DNA of 64,000 bases from Treponema sp. UBA6367 (GCA_002437725.1 DJRF01000010.1:292960-356959), one strand, 5' to 3'. Positions 50,719-58,598 are shown, numbered from the stretch's first letter. Numbers and translations are program-made. The notes: generated by a model not told the origin, from the letters alone.

Positions 50719-51132
50719 ATGACGGTTATATACCCAGTTGTTTTTACGGAAACCAAAGACAAAAAGAATACAGTGCTTGTCTATATTCCTGATATTGACA
50801 GGACGACGGAAGGCTACGGAACTGCTGACGCTATCGCAATGGCAAAAGACTGCATCGGAAACATATTGTTTGATGTTCCAAATTCAGAACTTCCAAATGC
50901 AAGCGAAATAGATACAGTAGTCGCAAGTTCAAGCCCGTTCTGCAATGACGGAAAATCATTCGTTTCTTTGGTAGATGTCAACCTGGATGCGTTCAGGCAA
51001 AAAGAAAAATCAAAGAGCGTCCGCAGAAACATAACGCTTCCGCAGTGGCTTGATGAAATGGCAACTTCTGCAAGACTAAACGTTTCTTCAATTGCACAAA
51101 AAGCACTTAAAAATGAACTGGGAATTGTATAA
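50719..51132 (+). CDS. hicB: HicB antitoxin (pair 1)
   Basis: 137 aa from the ATG at 50719, behind GGAGG. HicB fold at the N-terminus (VIYPVVFTETKDKKNTVLVY, DIDRTTEGYGTADAIAMAKD) and a ribbon-helix-helix-like C-terminus (VRRNITLPQWLDEMATSARL). Neutralises HicA and represses the operon. A hairpin terminator (51136-51166) follows. Confidence 0.88.
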   Translation: MTVIYPVVFTETKDKKNTVLVYIPDIDRTTEGYGTADAIAMAKDCIGNILFDVPNSELPNASEIDTVVASSSPFCNDGKSFVSLVDVNLDAFRQKEKSKSVRRNITLPQWLDEMATSARLNVSSIAQKALKNELGIV

Positions 51133-51135
51133 AAA

Positions 51136-51166
51136 ATGAGTTGTCAAGCAATCCTTAACAACTCAT
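51136..51166. terminator. Hairpin between convergent hicB and RHH genes
   Basis: ATGAGTTGT (51136-51144) pairs with ACAACTCAT (51158-51166); A/T runs on both sides suit a bidirectional terminator. Confidence 0.5.
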
Positions 51167-51174
51167 ATAATCCG

Positions 51175-51372
51175 CTATGCTTTCAACGCAAGGTCAACAA
51201 GAAACCTTGACAATGAAAGCCCGGATTTTTCCGCTTTTTCGCGGATAATCTTTTCTTCTGACGGCTGGCAGGAAACCTGAAAGCGGACGCGTCCGCTTTC
51301 AGCCTTTTTCCGTCCGCCTCCGTGGTAGCCGTAGCCGCTATACTTCTTTTCTGTCTGTTTCGTTTCTTCCAT
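51175..51372 (-). CDS. RHH-like 'SCQP' protein of cassette 1
   Basis: 65 aa from the ATG at 51372 (AAGGA upstream). Gly-rich N-terminus (YSGYGYHGGGRKKAES), a short strand RVRFQVSCQP, then two helices ending LSRFLVDLALKA, the layout of small ribbon-helix-helix DNA-binding proteins. A paralogue at 60808-61002 shares GGRK, the RV.F.VSCQP strand and SRFL.DLA. It is third in a leftward cassette after two tiny membrane proteins and overlaps the second one. Confidence 0.7.
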   Translation of the reverse strand: MEETKQTEKKYSGYGYHGGGRKKAESGRVRFQVSCQPSEEKIIREKAEKSGLSLSRFLVDLALKA

Positions 51373-51466
51373 TCTTTTTTTCCTTGATTTTCTTGATGAT
51401 AAAATAGGCGGCAACTCCAGTAATTGCGCCGATTCCGATTCTAATAAGAATTCCAGAGATTGACAT
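51338..51466 (-). CDS. Small membrane protein of cassette 1 (42 aa)
   Basis: ATG at 51466 behind GGAGG. One membrane segment: SISGILIRIGIGAITGVAAY, followed by a Lys/Arg-rich tail (KKIKEKKNGRNETDRKEV). Its last 35 bases overlap the RHH-like gene in another frame. Resembles in size and layout the second protein of cassette 2. Confidence 0.65.
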   Translation of the reverse strand: MSISGILIRIGIGAITGVAAYFIIKKIKEKKNGRNETDRKEV

Positions 51467-51529
51467 AAAGCCTCCAACGGCTTAAAATGCAAGCAAAGAG
51501 GGGCGGTATTTATCCGCCAAACTCTTTTG

Positions 51530-51634
51530 TTAGTTGCTTATCTGCTTGTCAATCCACTTGCAAATAATGTACGCTACTACATTTGCAAGGATTGGCAGGA
51601 GCAGATTTTCAGCAATAAAGATTACTGCCTGCAC
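51530..51634 (-). CDS. Small membrane protein of cassette 1 (34 aa)
   Basis: GTG at 51634 behind CAGGAGG. Reads (M)QAVIFIAENLLLPILANVVA then YIICKWIDKQISN: a single hydrophobic helix with a short charged end. First gene after the promoter at 51677-51705. Such tiny membrane peptides are often toxins or holin-like; this is inference. Confidence 0.6.
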   Translation of the reverse strand: MQAVIFIAENLLLPILANVVAYIICKWIDKQISN

Positions 51635-51676
51635 TTTAACAGCCTCCTGTTTGTTGTTTTCTCTCCTTATGGTTTG

Positions 51677-51705
51677 ATAATATCATACTGTTTGTTTGTT
51701 GTCAA
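51677..51705 (-). promoter_or_regulatory. Promoter of cassette 1
   Basis: Read leftward: TTGACA (51705-51700), 17-bp spacer, TATTAT (51682-51677). The spacer (ACAAACAAACAGTATGA) resembles that of cassette 2 (AGAAATAAATAACAGTG): both are A-rich with ACAGT. Confidence 0.75.
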
Positions 51706-51740
51706 GACATTTACAATTGAATTAAAAATATTGTTGCATG

Positions 51741-51749
51741 CCCCCCCCC
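51741..51749 (+). repeat. Poly-C tract (C9) in the gap before terminase
   Basis: Nine C directly after an ATG (51738-51740), followed by GTTCAA-AAAC-TTGAAC. With C9 the ATG reads 8 codons; with C10 it would read 44 codons. No ribosome site is visible. The gap 51706-51858 otherwise holds a GCCCCTTAAGGCGTTTTTTTT terminator-like end (about 51836-51854). Confidence 0.6.
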
Positions 51750-51872
51750 GGTTCAAAAACTTGAACGGAAAAGCCTTTCACCAACACCCGCCCTTTTTCA
51801 TGCGCGCTGTCAAAAAAAACGTGGCGGTGGTTTGCCCCTTAAGGCGTTTTTTTTGGTATGACTATACTAAAC

Positions 51873-52349
51873 ATGAGTAGACCTATAAAATCAAACGAAG
51901 AACATTTAAAAGACGGAACTTACAGAAAAGACCGTCATGAAAACAGAGGCGTTACGCTTGACGCATTAAAAGAGATTTCTATTCCTGACGGATTAAATAA
52001 AGCTGCCGCTGAAAAATGGACTGAAATTGTTCCAACCTTGCAAGAAAACGGACTTATAACGATTGTAGACCTTCCGACAATAACGGACGCGTTTATTCAG
52101 TATGGAGCGGCGCAAGATTGCCTTGATACAGTGATGGAAAACTTTTCAAGCATTGCGGACTATTGGGCGCAGCTCAACAAGTTCAAGGATGTTGACTTAA
52201 TCGCAAAATATAACGAAAGCATGGACATCTACAAGCGCACAATGGAAAAATACGGCGTAACACCGGCAGGAAGAGCAAAGATAAAACTTCAGCCAAAAAA
52301 AGAAGACGAGGCGGACGCATTTATAAAAACGCTTAGAGGCAACGGCTAA
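51873..52349 (+). CDS. terS: Phage terminase small subunit (P27-like)
   Basis: 158 aa from the ATG at 51873 (MSRPIKSNEEHLKDGTYRKD, the usual beginning of this family); ATG 51858 would add five residues. The C-terminal MEKYGVTPAGRAKIKL motif is diagnostic of the P27 small-terminase family. It binds phage DNA to start packaging. No ribosome site is visible at either start; a TGACTATA motif lies 6 bases before the ATG. Confidence 0.85.
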   Translation: MSRPIKSNEEHLKDGTYRKDRHENRGVTLDALKEISIPDGLNKAAAEKWTEIVPTLQENGLITIVDLPTITDAFIQYGAAQDCLDTVMENFSSIADYWAQLNKFKDVDLIAKYNESMDIYKRTMEKYGVTPAGRAKIKLQPKKEDEADAFIKTLRGNG

Positions 52350-52356
52350 AATCTAA

Positions 52357-54030
52357 ATGCCCTTTGAATTTACCTACCAGCAGTACATTTCAGACATCTC
52401 AACAAACAAACTAGCCGCCTGCAAGAAAGTAAAGCAGGCCGTTCAAAGGCACATTGACGACATAAAGCAGGCGGAAGCCGGAACATTCCCATTTTACTTT
52501 GACCACAAGAAAGCGCAGCAGGCGATTCTTTTCTTTACGCAGCTTACTCACACAAAGGGAAAACTTGCCGGCACAAACTTAAAGCCGGAGCCGTGGCAGC
52601 AGTTCATTATCGCAAGCATTTACGGCTGGAGGCGCGTTGACAACGGACTAAGACGTTTCAGACGCGCCTACGTCCAGATTGCGCGCAAAAACGGCAAGAC
52701 CTTTCTTTCCTCCGGTGTCGCCCTGTACGACCTTGTGACAGAGCCGGGAAGCGAGGCGATGGCGGCTGGCGTCACAAGAGACCAGGCGAGTCGGTGCTTC
52801 GAGGACTGCCGGAACACCGTCCGCTATTCAAAGACTTTAAGAAAATACATCCAGAACTACGCGCACTCATTAAAATGCGGAGACGGCACAATGAAGGCGC
52901 TTTCTTCCGACGCGCACACTTTGGACGGCCTGAACCCTAGCTGCGCAATCATAGACGAATACCACGCGCACAAGACAGACGAGCTTCTGAACGTAATCGA
53001 AACAGGCATGTCCGCAAGAACGCAGCCTCTTTTATTTATCATCACAACGGCGGGAAACGACCGCAATGTTCCTTGTTTTGAGGAGTACGAGCGGTGCTCA
53101 AAAATCCTTGAGCGGGCGAGAGGCTACGAGAACGAGCAGTATTTCTGCATGATTTTCGAGCTCGACAAGAGGGACGACTGGAAGAACGAGAGCAACTGGT
53201 ACAAGGCGAATCCAAACCTTGGCGTAAGCGTTGAAATTGACGACCTGCGGATGAAATACAAGAACGCGCTCCAAAAGTCCACGGACGAGGCGAGCTTCAG
53301 GACAAAGAACCTGAACGAATGGCTGAACGTGGCCGACGTATGGATAAAGCAGAGCCAGTGGCAGAAATGCCACAGGCGATTCTCTGAGAAAAACCTTGCG
53401 GGCTTGAGGTGCTGGGGCGGAATCGACCTTTCAAAGCGCCTTGACATCACCGCCTTCACCTGGTATTTCGCGCTTGAGAACGGCAGGCGGTACGCAAAGC
53501 ACTATTTCTTTATCCCGGAGGCGCAGATAGAAAACAAGATGCGCGGAGATTCATACCTTTTCCGCCGCTGGATAAAGGACGGCTATGTATTCGCGACGCC
53601 GGGCGAGACGGTGGACTATTCGTTTATGTTCCAGAGAATAATCGAGGACGCGCAGATTTACGATGTCCAGGAAATCGCGTACGACCGGAACCTTGCGGCG
53701 CACCTTATCCAGGATTTAAGCGATGTCTTTACCTGCGTCGAGTTCTCACAGAGCATTACAGGAATGAGCGAGCCGTCAAAAGCGTGGGAGCAGCTTATAG
53801 CGGACGGAAAGCTGATTGACAACAACCCGGTCATGGACTGGATGGTAAGCTGCGCGACCGTAAAGCCCGACGCGAACGGAAACATAAAGCCGATAAAGCC
53901 TGACGTGAACAAAAGCACAAAGCGCATTGACGGCGTAATAACCTCAATAATGGCGAACAACCGCCTTGAAATCACTCTTGCTGATGAAGAGGCTCAAGGA
54001 AACTTTAAGATAGAAGATGCAGTTTATTAA
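52357..54030 (+). CDS. terL: Phage terminase large subunit
   Basis: 557 aa. ATPase domain with a Walker-A-like ARKNGKTFLSSG (about residue 108) and Walker B CAIIDEYHAH (about 196), then a coupling motif IITTAGNDRN. The C-terminal nuclease domain starts near WGGIDLSKRLDITAFTW (first metal Asp) and continues to EIAYDRNLA and DGVITSIMANN. It cuts and pumps DNA into the prohead. Seven bases after terS. Confidence 0.95.
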   Translation: MPFEFTYQQYISDISTNKLAACKKVKQAVQRHIDDIKQAEAGTFPFYFDHKKAQQAILFFTQLTHTKGKLAGTNLKPEPWQQFIIASIYGWRRVDNGLRRFRRAYVQIARKNGKTFLSSGVALYDLVTEPGSEAMAAGVTRDQASRCFEDCRNTVRYSKTLRKYIQNYAHSLKCGDGTMKALSSDAHTLDGLNPSCAIIDEYHAHKTDELLNVIETGMSARTQPLLFIITTAGNDRNVPCFEEYERCSKILERARGYENEQYFCMIFELDKRDDWKNESNWYKANPNLGVSVEIDDLRMKYKNALQKSTDEASFRTKNLNEWLNVADVWIKQSQWQKCHRRFSEKNLAGLRCWGGIDLSKRLDITAFTWYFALENGRRYAKHYFFIPEAQIENKMRGDSYLFRRWIKDGYVFATPGETVDYSFMFQRIIEDAQIYDVQEIAYDRNLAAHLIQDLSDVFTCVEFSQSITGMSEPSKAWEQLIADGKLIDNNPVMDWMVSCATVKPDANGNIKPIKPDVNKSTKRIDGVITSIMANNRLEITLADEEAQGNFKIEDAVY

Positions 54031-54044
54031 ATTTTGCCCTTGAA

Positions 54045-54374
54045 CTATAACGGAATTATGTCTTTTACACTTTTCGCAGTTTTGTAAATTTTAGATAAAA
54101 CTGAATTTTCCGCAAGAAATCGCAAGCCTTTTATTGTTATCCTAGGACAGTCTAAAATTATTCCAAACCGCTCATCTTCTTCAAATTCAAAATCTCTTAT
54201 TTCAATGCCAGATATAAGCTCATCTTCCAGAAGCAAACTCAAAAGATTAACAAACTTCTGTTTTGAAATATTAAAAGTTTTTTCAGTAAAATACTTTTCT
54301 TCAAAGTCCGAATTGTTTAATTGTTGCTCAAAAAACTTTAATATCTTGCACAAATCGCCGTAAACACTAGCCAT
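54045..54374 (-). CDS. YjcQ-like protein (copy 1)
   Basis: 109 aa from the ATG at 54374, preceded by AAAAGGAAG; an ATG at 54395 would overlap this ribosome site. Winged-helix-like: VYGDLCKILKFFEQQLNN, FNISKQKFVNLLSLLLEDEL, then ITIKGLRFLAENSVLSKIYK. The rightward gene at 57783-58181 has the same layout and the TLEGIQFLLENSTMHKI end. Matches YjcQ-family phage proteins. Leftward, alone between terL and rusA. Confidence 0.65.
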   Translation of the reverse strand: MASVYGDLCKILKFFEQQLNNSDFEEKYFTEKTFNISKQKFVNLLSLLLEDELISGIEIRDFEFEEDERFGIILDCPRITIKGLRFLAENSVLSKIYKTAKSVKDIIPL

Positions 54375-54562
54375 AAAATCAAACTTCCTTTTCATATAGT
54401 TTTATAGTTGTTTTTAGTGCTATGTATTATGTATTTCTTTTGATACATAAAATTTTTATCATTTCAGAGATATTCATAAAGTTGTATTAAACTAAAAAGT
54501 ATAAAAAAACAATAAAAAAAATAGAATATCGGGGCTTTTTTTTTCGCCTTGACTATGTTTTT

Positions 54563-54940
54563 ATGAAATATTCATTTGTTCTGCAAGGCGAAACGCCCTC
54601 TAAAAAAAACTCAAGAAGAACGCTTAGAAACGGCAAAACTATTCCGTCGGCTCGTTTTATGGCGTGGCATGATGATTCTGTCTTTTTCCTAAAGCGTCAA
54701 GTCTGCCCTGAAGCTCCAGTCAACTCGGCGGTATTTGTAAAAATGATTTTTTATCATGGCGACTATTCTAGGCGTGACAGCGACAACTCGGCGACTAGCA
54801 TTTTAGACCTTTTAAAAGACGCTGAAATTATTGAAGATGACAACTGGAAGATAATCAGACGAATCTACGTGGAAAACCGCTACGACAAAAACAACGCCCG
54901 TTGTGAAATTTTCCTTTATGACTATACAGGCAAGGATTAA
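54563..54940 (+). CDS. rusA: RusA-type Holliday-junction resolvase
   Basis: 125 aa. RusA family: N-terminal LQGETPSKKNSRR, central RRDSDNSATSILDLLKDAEI, then IEDDNWKIIRRIYV; the metal-binding Asp residues (RRDSDN, LLKDAEIIEDDN) are all present. It resolves branched DNA before packaging. No ribosome site; a TGACTATG motif ends 5 bases before the ATG. Confidence 0.9.
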   Translation: MKYSFVLQGETPSKKNSRRTLRNGKTIPSARFMAWHDDSVFFLKRQVCPEAPVNSAVFVKMIFYHGDYSRRDSDNSATSILDLLKDAEIIEDDNWKIIRRIYVENRYDKNNARCEIFLYDYTGKD

Positions 54941-54944
54941 TTAT

Positions 54945-55247
54945 ATGAACATAACGGCAATTATAACTTTTAGCATTACAGTGGCAGGCTTTATTTCTGG
55001 AATAATAGTTACAGTTTCAAAACTTTCTGTAGAGTACGGAAAAATCAGAAAAGAACTTGATTCAAACTCTGCAAGAGATAAAGAAGAGCGTTCTCATACA
55101 AGAGAAAAGTTTTCAGAGCTTTATACAAGAATAAGCAGCCATGACAGTACGCTTGCAGCGTTGCAGAACAATGTTTCTACACTGACCACAACCTGCGAGC
55201 GCATAGAATCAAAACTTGACCGTCTTATAGAAAAGGAGAATAGGTAA
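54945..55247 (+). CDS. Small membrane-coiled-coil protein
   Basis: 100 aa from the ATG at 54945, behind AAGGATTAA. One membrane segment (ITFSITVAGFISGIIVTVSK) then a long coiled coil (residues 30-98). The layout resembles XhlA-like or haemolysin-type holin-associated proteins. It begins the lysis-type cluster (inference). Confidence 0.6.
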   Translation: MNITAIITFSITVAGFISGIIVTVSKLSVEYGKIRKELDSNSARDKEERSHTREKFSELYTRISSHDSTLAALQNNVSTLTTTCERIESKLDRLIEKENR

Positions 55248-55676
55248 ATGAAATACCCGCAGTCAATAGCCCTTGCAATTTCAGACAATATTAAAGAAAT
55301 AGGAAAAAACGGATGTCTTGCCATGTGCTACATTTATTGTGCAGGAGTAGGGCAAGAAAACGAGCTTGAGTATATCCGCATTGTAAACGACGCAATAAAA
55401 GCGAATATCCTTGAAAAGGACTGCACTGTAAAAGACGCTGACGCTTTTATAAAGTGGCTTACGGGGCGAAAGGTTACGGTTGTAAAAAAGAACATTTCAG
55501 ACATAAGCCAAATAAAAGAGCCTGCGCCAGTGCGTTTTAAGGCGGACGGATTAGACGGACACTGGGTAGTGGTAGAAAATGGCAAGATAGTTTTCAATCC
55601 GCTTCTCAATTCATTGAACGTTACAAAAGGAACGCCGGTTGAGGCGAGAATAATAAAATGGGGGATAAAAGCATGA
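55248..55676 (+). CDS. DUF261-like protein, possible C39-type peptidase fold
   Basis: 142 aa, ATG directly after the previous stop. NGCLAMCYIYCAGVG (Cys at about residue 23) and DGHWVVVENGKIVFNPL (His at about 105) have the spacing and text of papain-like C39 folds (Cys-helix, then His-strand-Asn/Asp). The overall sequence recalls DUF261, known mainly from Borrelia plasmids. It sits where a phage lysin would be, so a wall-cleaving role is possible, but there is no signal peptide and no wall-binding domain. Confidence 0.55.
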   Translation: MKYPQSIALAISDNIKEIGKNGCLAMCYIYCAGVGQENELEYIRIVNDAIKANILEKDCTVKDADAFIKWLTGRKVTVVKKNISDISQIKEPAPVRFKADGLDGHWVVVENGKIVFNPLLNSLNVTKGTPVEARIIKWGIKA

Positions 55677-56065
55677 AGTTTGAAGAATGGGTAAAGGAAA
55701 GTTTTCCAAACAAAGGCAACAATATGCACACATCTTATTCATTGGAAGATATGCACACCGCCTTTTACGCAGGAACAATGCACGGAAGCAATGAAAAAGA
55801 AACGGACAACAACGGAAACGGCGGGCAGTTTGGAAGCCCCGAACAAATGCCTAAAAAGAAAGCCTGCAAAGCAAAGACTTCAAGCCTTATCGCTCAAATC
55901 ATCGCCGCTTTATGGGTTGCCTTTTGGTGCGTTAAAAAGTTTTTGACAGCCGGAGGCGAAACAAACGACATCATTTTAAGCGGTTTTGCAATCGCCGCTT
56001 GTTTTTGCCCGGTTTATTTCAACATGATTTTAGACAAAGTGAAATCTATTAAGTTTGGAGATTAA
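55673..56065 (+). CDS. Putative holin-like membrane protein
   Basis: 130 aa from the ATG at 55673, overlapping the previous stop. A hydrophilic N-terminus (about 70 residues) is followed by two membrane segments (LIAQIIAALWVAFWCVKKFL and IILSGFAIAACFCPVYFNMI). Position between the DUF261-like and spanin-like genes suggests a holin; not proven. Confidence 0.55.
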   Translation: MKFEEWVKESFPNKGNNMHTSYSLEDMHTAFYAGTMHGSNEKETDNNGNGGQFGSPEQMPKKKACKAKTSSLIAQIIAALWVAFWCVKKFLTAGGETNDIILSGFAIAACFCPVYFNMILDKVKSIKFGD

Positions 56066-56068
56066 AAG

Positions 56069-56365
56069 ATGACAAGGTTTTTGATTATTGTAATTAGCGT
56101 GCTTTTGGCAATGCTTGTAGTTACTCTTTTAGCAATGCGTTTGCAGTCAAAATTCTACAAGCAAAAACTAAAAGAAAAAGACAAAGAATTTCTTTACCGC
56201 TGGAACGAAACTCAACAAAAACAACAGGAGATTTTGAACAATGCCAAGAAACAAAAAGAAAATCTGCATAATGGCGACAATTCTAGCAATTTTAACAACA
56301 GCCTTGGTGTCTTGCAAAAGCGCTCAGCAAAAGTCGGCGCAAGAGCAAAAAACAATTCAGATTGA
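56069..56365 (+). CDS. Rz-like inner-membrane spanin candidate
   Basis: 98 aa. An N-terminal membrane anchor (FLIIVISVLLAMLVVTLLAM) and a long charged coiled coil (residues 26-65), the features of an i-spanin. The lipoprotein gene at 56241-56540 is embedded in its 3' half in another frame, the classic Rz/Rz1 arrangement. Confidence 0.6.
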   Translation: MTRFLIIVISVLLAMLVVTLLAMRLQSKFYKQKLKEKDKEFLYRWNETQQKQQEILNNAKKQKENLHNGDNSSNFNNSLGVLQKRSAKVGARAKNNSD

Positions 56366-56540
56366 AGCGCAATTTCCCAATCCGTTTGACGAAAACGGCA
56401 AAGCAATTGTAACGCTTGAAAACAACGGAATCGTAACAATGCCGCTATGGTACTGGCTTAAAATAACAGAATACGTCATAGACGTTGAAAGCAACAAGGA
56501 ATTGCAGGAATTACAGAACAATGAAAATATTCGGAATTGA
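56241..56540 (+). CDS. Rz1-like outer-membrane spanin candidate (lipoprotein)
   Basis: 99 aa starting inside the preceding gene (125-base overlap, different frame). The signal peptide ends in a lipobox (LVSC) and a Gln/Glu-rich linker follows. With its partner it would fuse inner and outer membranes at the end of lysis, which fits a diderm spirochaete host. It is less proline-rich than lambda Rz1, and the mature part (about 75 aa) contains a beta segment TLENNGIVTMPLWYWLKITE. Confidence 0.6.
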   Translation: MPRNKKKICIMATILAILTTALVSCKSAQQKSAQEQKTIQIEAQFPNPFDENGKAIVTLENNGIVTMPLWYWLKITEYVIDVESNKELQELQNNENIRN

Positions 56541-57786
56541 AATAAGAAAAGTAAAAAACGACACAACAAGAATCCCTTTGTCAAAGTACACTTCTGGCGG
56601 AATGTTTTATTTTTCGCCTAGAATGTCAACCGCCCAGCTTTTGGCAAACTCAACTGTAAACGCTTGTGTAAACATAATTGCAGACGCAGTGGCAAGCCTT
56701 TCACTAAACGTTTACAAGAAGGGCAAAAACGGACGCGAAAAAGTAAAGAATCTTCCGCTTGCAAAAGTTCTAAAGCAGAATCCAAACTACTACGATACCG
56801 CCTACACTTTTAAGCAGCAAATAATGCTGCATCTTCTGCTGAAAGGAAACGCTTTTATTTTTGTAGAGCGCAACCCGGATTATTCAGTAAGGGCGTTGTA
56901 CTCACTTGATCCTGATTGCGTGGAAATCTGTTTAGACGAAAAAAAGGACGTTTACTACAAATACACAGTGGACGGCAGGCAGTTCAAATACAATGCGACG
57001 GCAATTCTGCACATTCCGGCGATAAGATACAACAGGCTTCGGGGCATATCGCCAATGGAGTACTCAACACATTCCGCAAAAACAGGGCTAGAGCTAGAGG
57101 AGTATACGCAGAATTATTTTGACGGCGGAATACATTCAAAACTGCTTGTGACAGTTCCAGTGGAACACAAGAACTGGAGCAAGGACGACAGCCAAAAGCT
57201 CACAGAGCAACTTTTAGACGCTTACGGCGGAAAGGAAAACGCAAACAAGCCGCTTATTCTTTCAAAAGGGCTTACTGCAACGCCTATAAACATAAATGGC
57301 AATTCTGATAGCCAGCTGGTTGAAAACCGTTCTTTCAGCGAAAAAGAAATTGCAAAGATTTTCCGCGTTCCGCTTTTTATGCTTGGAAGCGAGAACTCGA
57401 AGTTTACAAACCAGGAGCAGGCAAACACTTACTTCTTGCAGCACACGCTTACGCCGTGGCTTGTAAAGATTCAGGAATATTTAAACCGCCTTTTGCCAGT
57501 GGAAATGCAAGAAAACTGCTACGTTGAGTTTGACACCGACACAATGCTCCGCGCAGACTACAAGACAAGAATGGACAATTATGTAAAAGGCTTGCAGAGC
57601 GGAATCTACACGCTGAACCAGGTTCTAGAAATGGAAAATCTTCCGAAAGTTCAGGAAGACTATGCGGACAAGCACATAATGCTTGAAAACTACAAGGCGA
57701 TGGACGGCGCGGACAAAGACGAAGATAGCAAGGAAGATGACGAAGAAGATAAAGATAAAAAGATTAATGAAGAGAATAAAAAATGA
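56521..57786 (+). CDS. Phage portal protein (HK97 type)
   Basis: 421 aa from the ATG at 56521, overlapping the lipoprotein gene by 20 bases. HK97-type portal motifs: NACVNIIADAVASLSLNVYK, YTFKQQIMLHLLLKGNAFIF, and KFTNQEQANTYFLQHTLTPW. The last 30 residues are Asp/Glu/Lys-rich. Twelve copies form the DNA channel. Unusually, lysis-type genes lie between terminase and portal. Confidence 0.93.
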   Translation: MKIFGIEIRKVKNDTTRIPLSKYTSGGMFYFSPRMSTAQLLANSTVNACVNIIADAVASLSLNVYKKGKNGREKVKNLPLAKVLKQNPNYYDTAYTFKQQIMLHLLLKGNAFIFVERNPDYSVRALYSLDPDCVEICLDEKKDVYYKYTVDGRQFKYNATAILHIPAIRYNRLRGISPMEYSTHSAKTGLELEEYTQNYFDGGIHSKLLVTVPVEHKNWSKDDSQKLTEQLLDAYGGKENANKPLILSKGLTATPININGNSDSQLVENRSFSEKEIAKIFRVPLFMLGSENSKFTNQEQANTYFLQHTLTPWLVKIQEYLNRLLPVEMQENCYVEFDTDTMLRADYKTRMDNYVKGLQSGIYTLNQVLEMENLPKVQEDYADKHIMLENYKAMDGADKDEDSKEDDEEDKDKKINEENKK

Positions 57787-58181
57787 TTAAAACGTATTGT
57801 TCCGCAGCCGAAAAAAAAGAAATGAAAACGACTTACGGCATAATTTGGCAGATATTAAACACGCTTGACTTGTCTTTAGATGTAAATGGCTGGAATCCAC
57901 AGGAAGAACTGACGGCAAAAAGATTTAAAATAACAGAAAACCGTTTTTATAAATACATCGAAATGCTTCAAGACGCTGGATATATTGAAGGCGTGGACAT
58001 AAGAGAAGATTTGGCAGGCGAAAAAGACATTGACCTTACAGATGTAGCGATAACTTTGGAAGGTATTCAGTTTTTGCTAGAGAATTCCACAATGCACAAA
58101 ATCGCAGAGTTTGCGGAAAAAATCGGGCTTACAGTAGCGGAAAGCGGCGGCAATTTTCTTTTAAGCAAACTTTCAAAATAA
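57783..58181 (+). CDS. YjcQ-like protein (copy 2)
   Basis: 132 aa, coupled to the portal gene by ATGA; an internal ATG at 57822 (MKTTYGIIWQILNTLD) is an alternative start. Winged-helix-like, with RFKITENRFYKYIEMLQDAG and VAITLEGIQFLLENSTMHKI. Related to the leftward gene at 54045-54374. YjcQ proteins are common in phages; role unknown. Confidence 0.7.
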   Translation: MIKTYCSAAEKKEMKTTYGIIWQILNTLDLSLDVNGWNPQEELTAKRFKITENRFYKYIEMLQDAGYIEGVDIREDLAGEKDIDLTDVAITLEGIQFLLENSTMHKIAEFAEKIGLTVAESGGNFLLSKLSK

Positions 58182-58210
58182 AAAAGCCGGCGCGTTTGCC
58201 AGCTTTTTTT
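58181..58210. terminator. Terminator between YjcQ-like gene and hicB
   Basis: AAAAAGCCGGC (58181-58191) and GCCAGCTTTTTTT (58198-58210), one mismatch; works for the rightward gene and, with the A-run, for the leftward hicB. Confidence 0.7.
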
Positions 58211-58214
58211 ACTG

Positions 58215-58598
58215 CTAGCCGATTGAAGAAACCCCCAGCTTTTTCACAAGGGCTTCCTGCAAAGTCTGGCTGAAATTGACGGACGCTTTCTCCGCGCGCT
58301 TGCAGAGCCATTCGGGAAGAGTGACGTTCTTGCGGACGCTTTTTCCCGCGCTTGAAATATCACATTCTATGTATGTCGCGAAGTCCTTTCCGGAAGTCCT
58401 TATGTCCGTGATTCTGCTTGCCTTTGGAAGAGGCTCACCTTTCTCAAGATAGCTCTCAAGATAGCAGTCAAGGGCTTCCTTTGCGTTCTCAACAATTTCA
58501 GTTTCTGTATCGCCCTGTGAAAAGCAGCCTTTCAGGTCTGGAAATTCGCACCAATATCCGCCGTCCTCAAAATGGCATACTGCAGGATAAATCACCAT
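58215..58598 (-). CDS. hicB: HicB antitoxin (pair 2)
   Basis: 127 aa. MVIYPAVCHFEDGGYWCEFP, then DLKGCFSQGDTETEIVENAK is a canonical HicB N-terminus; the C-terminal VRKNVTLPEWLCKRAEKASV, NFSQTLQEALVKKLG segment is the ribbon-helix-helix part, very close to that of the orphan HicB at 42174-42563. Second gene of a leftward hicA-hicB operon; a GCAGGGC/GCCCTGC hairpin (about 58607-58624) precedes its ribosome site. Confidence 0.9.
   Translation of the reverse strand: MVIYPAVCHFEDGGYWCEFPDLKGCFSQGDTETEIVENAKEALDCYLESYLEKGEPLPKASRITDIRTSGKDFATYIECDISSAGKSVRKNVTLPEWLCKRAEKASVNFSQTLQEALVKKLGVSSIG

Noticed and set aside
51527..51880. 117-codon rightward frame through cassette 1 and the C tract
   Set aside because: It overlaps two better supported leftward small genes and a promoter, and shows no family features.
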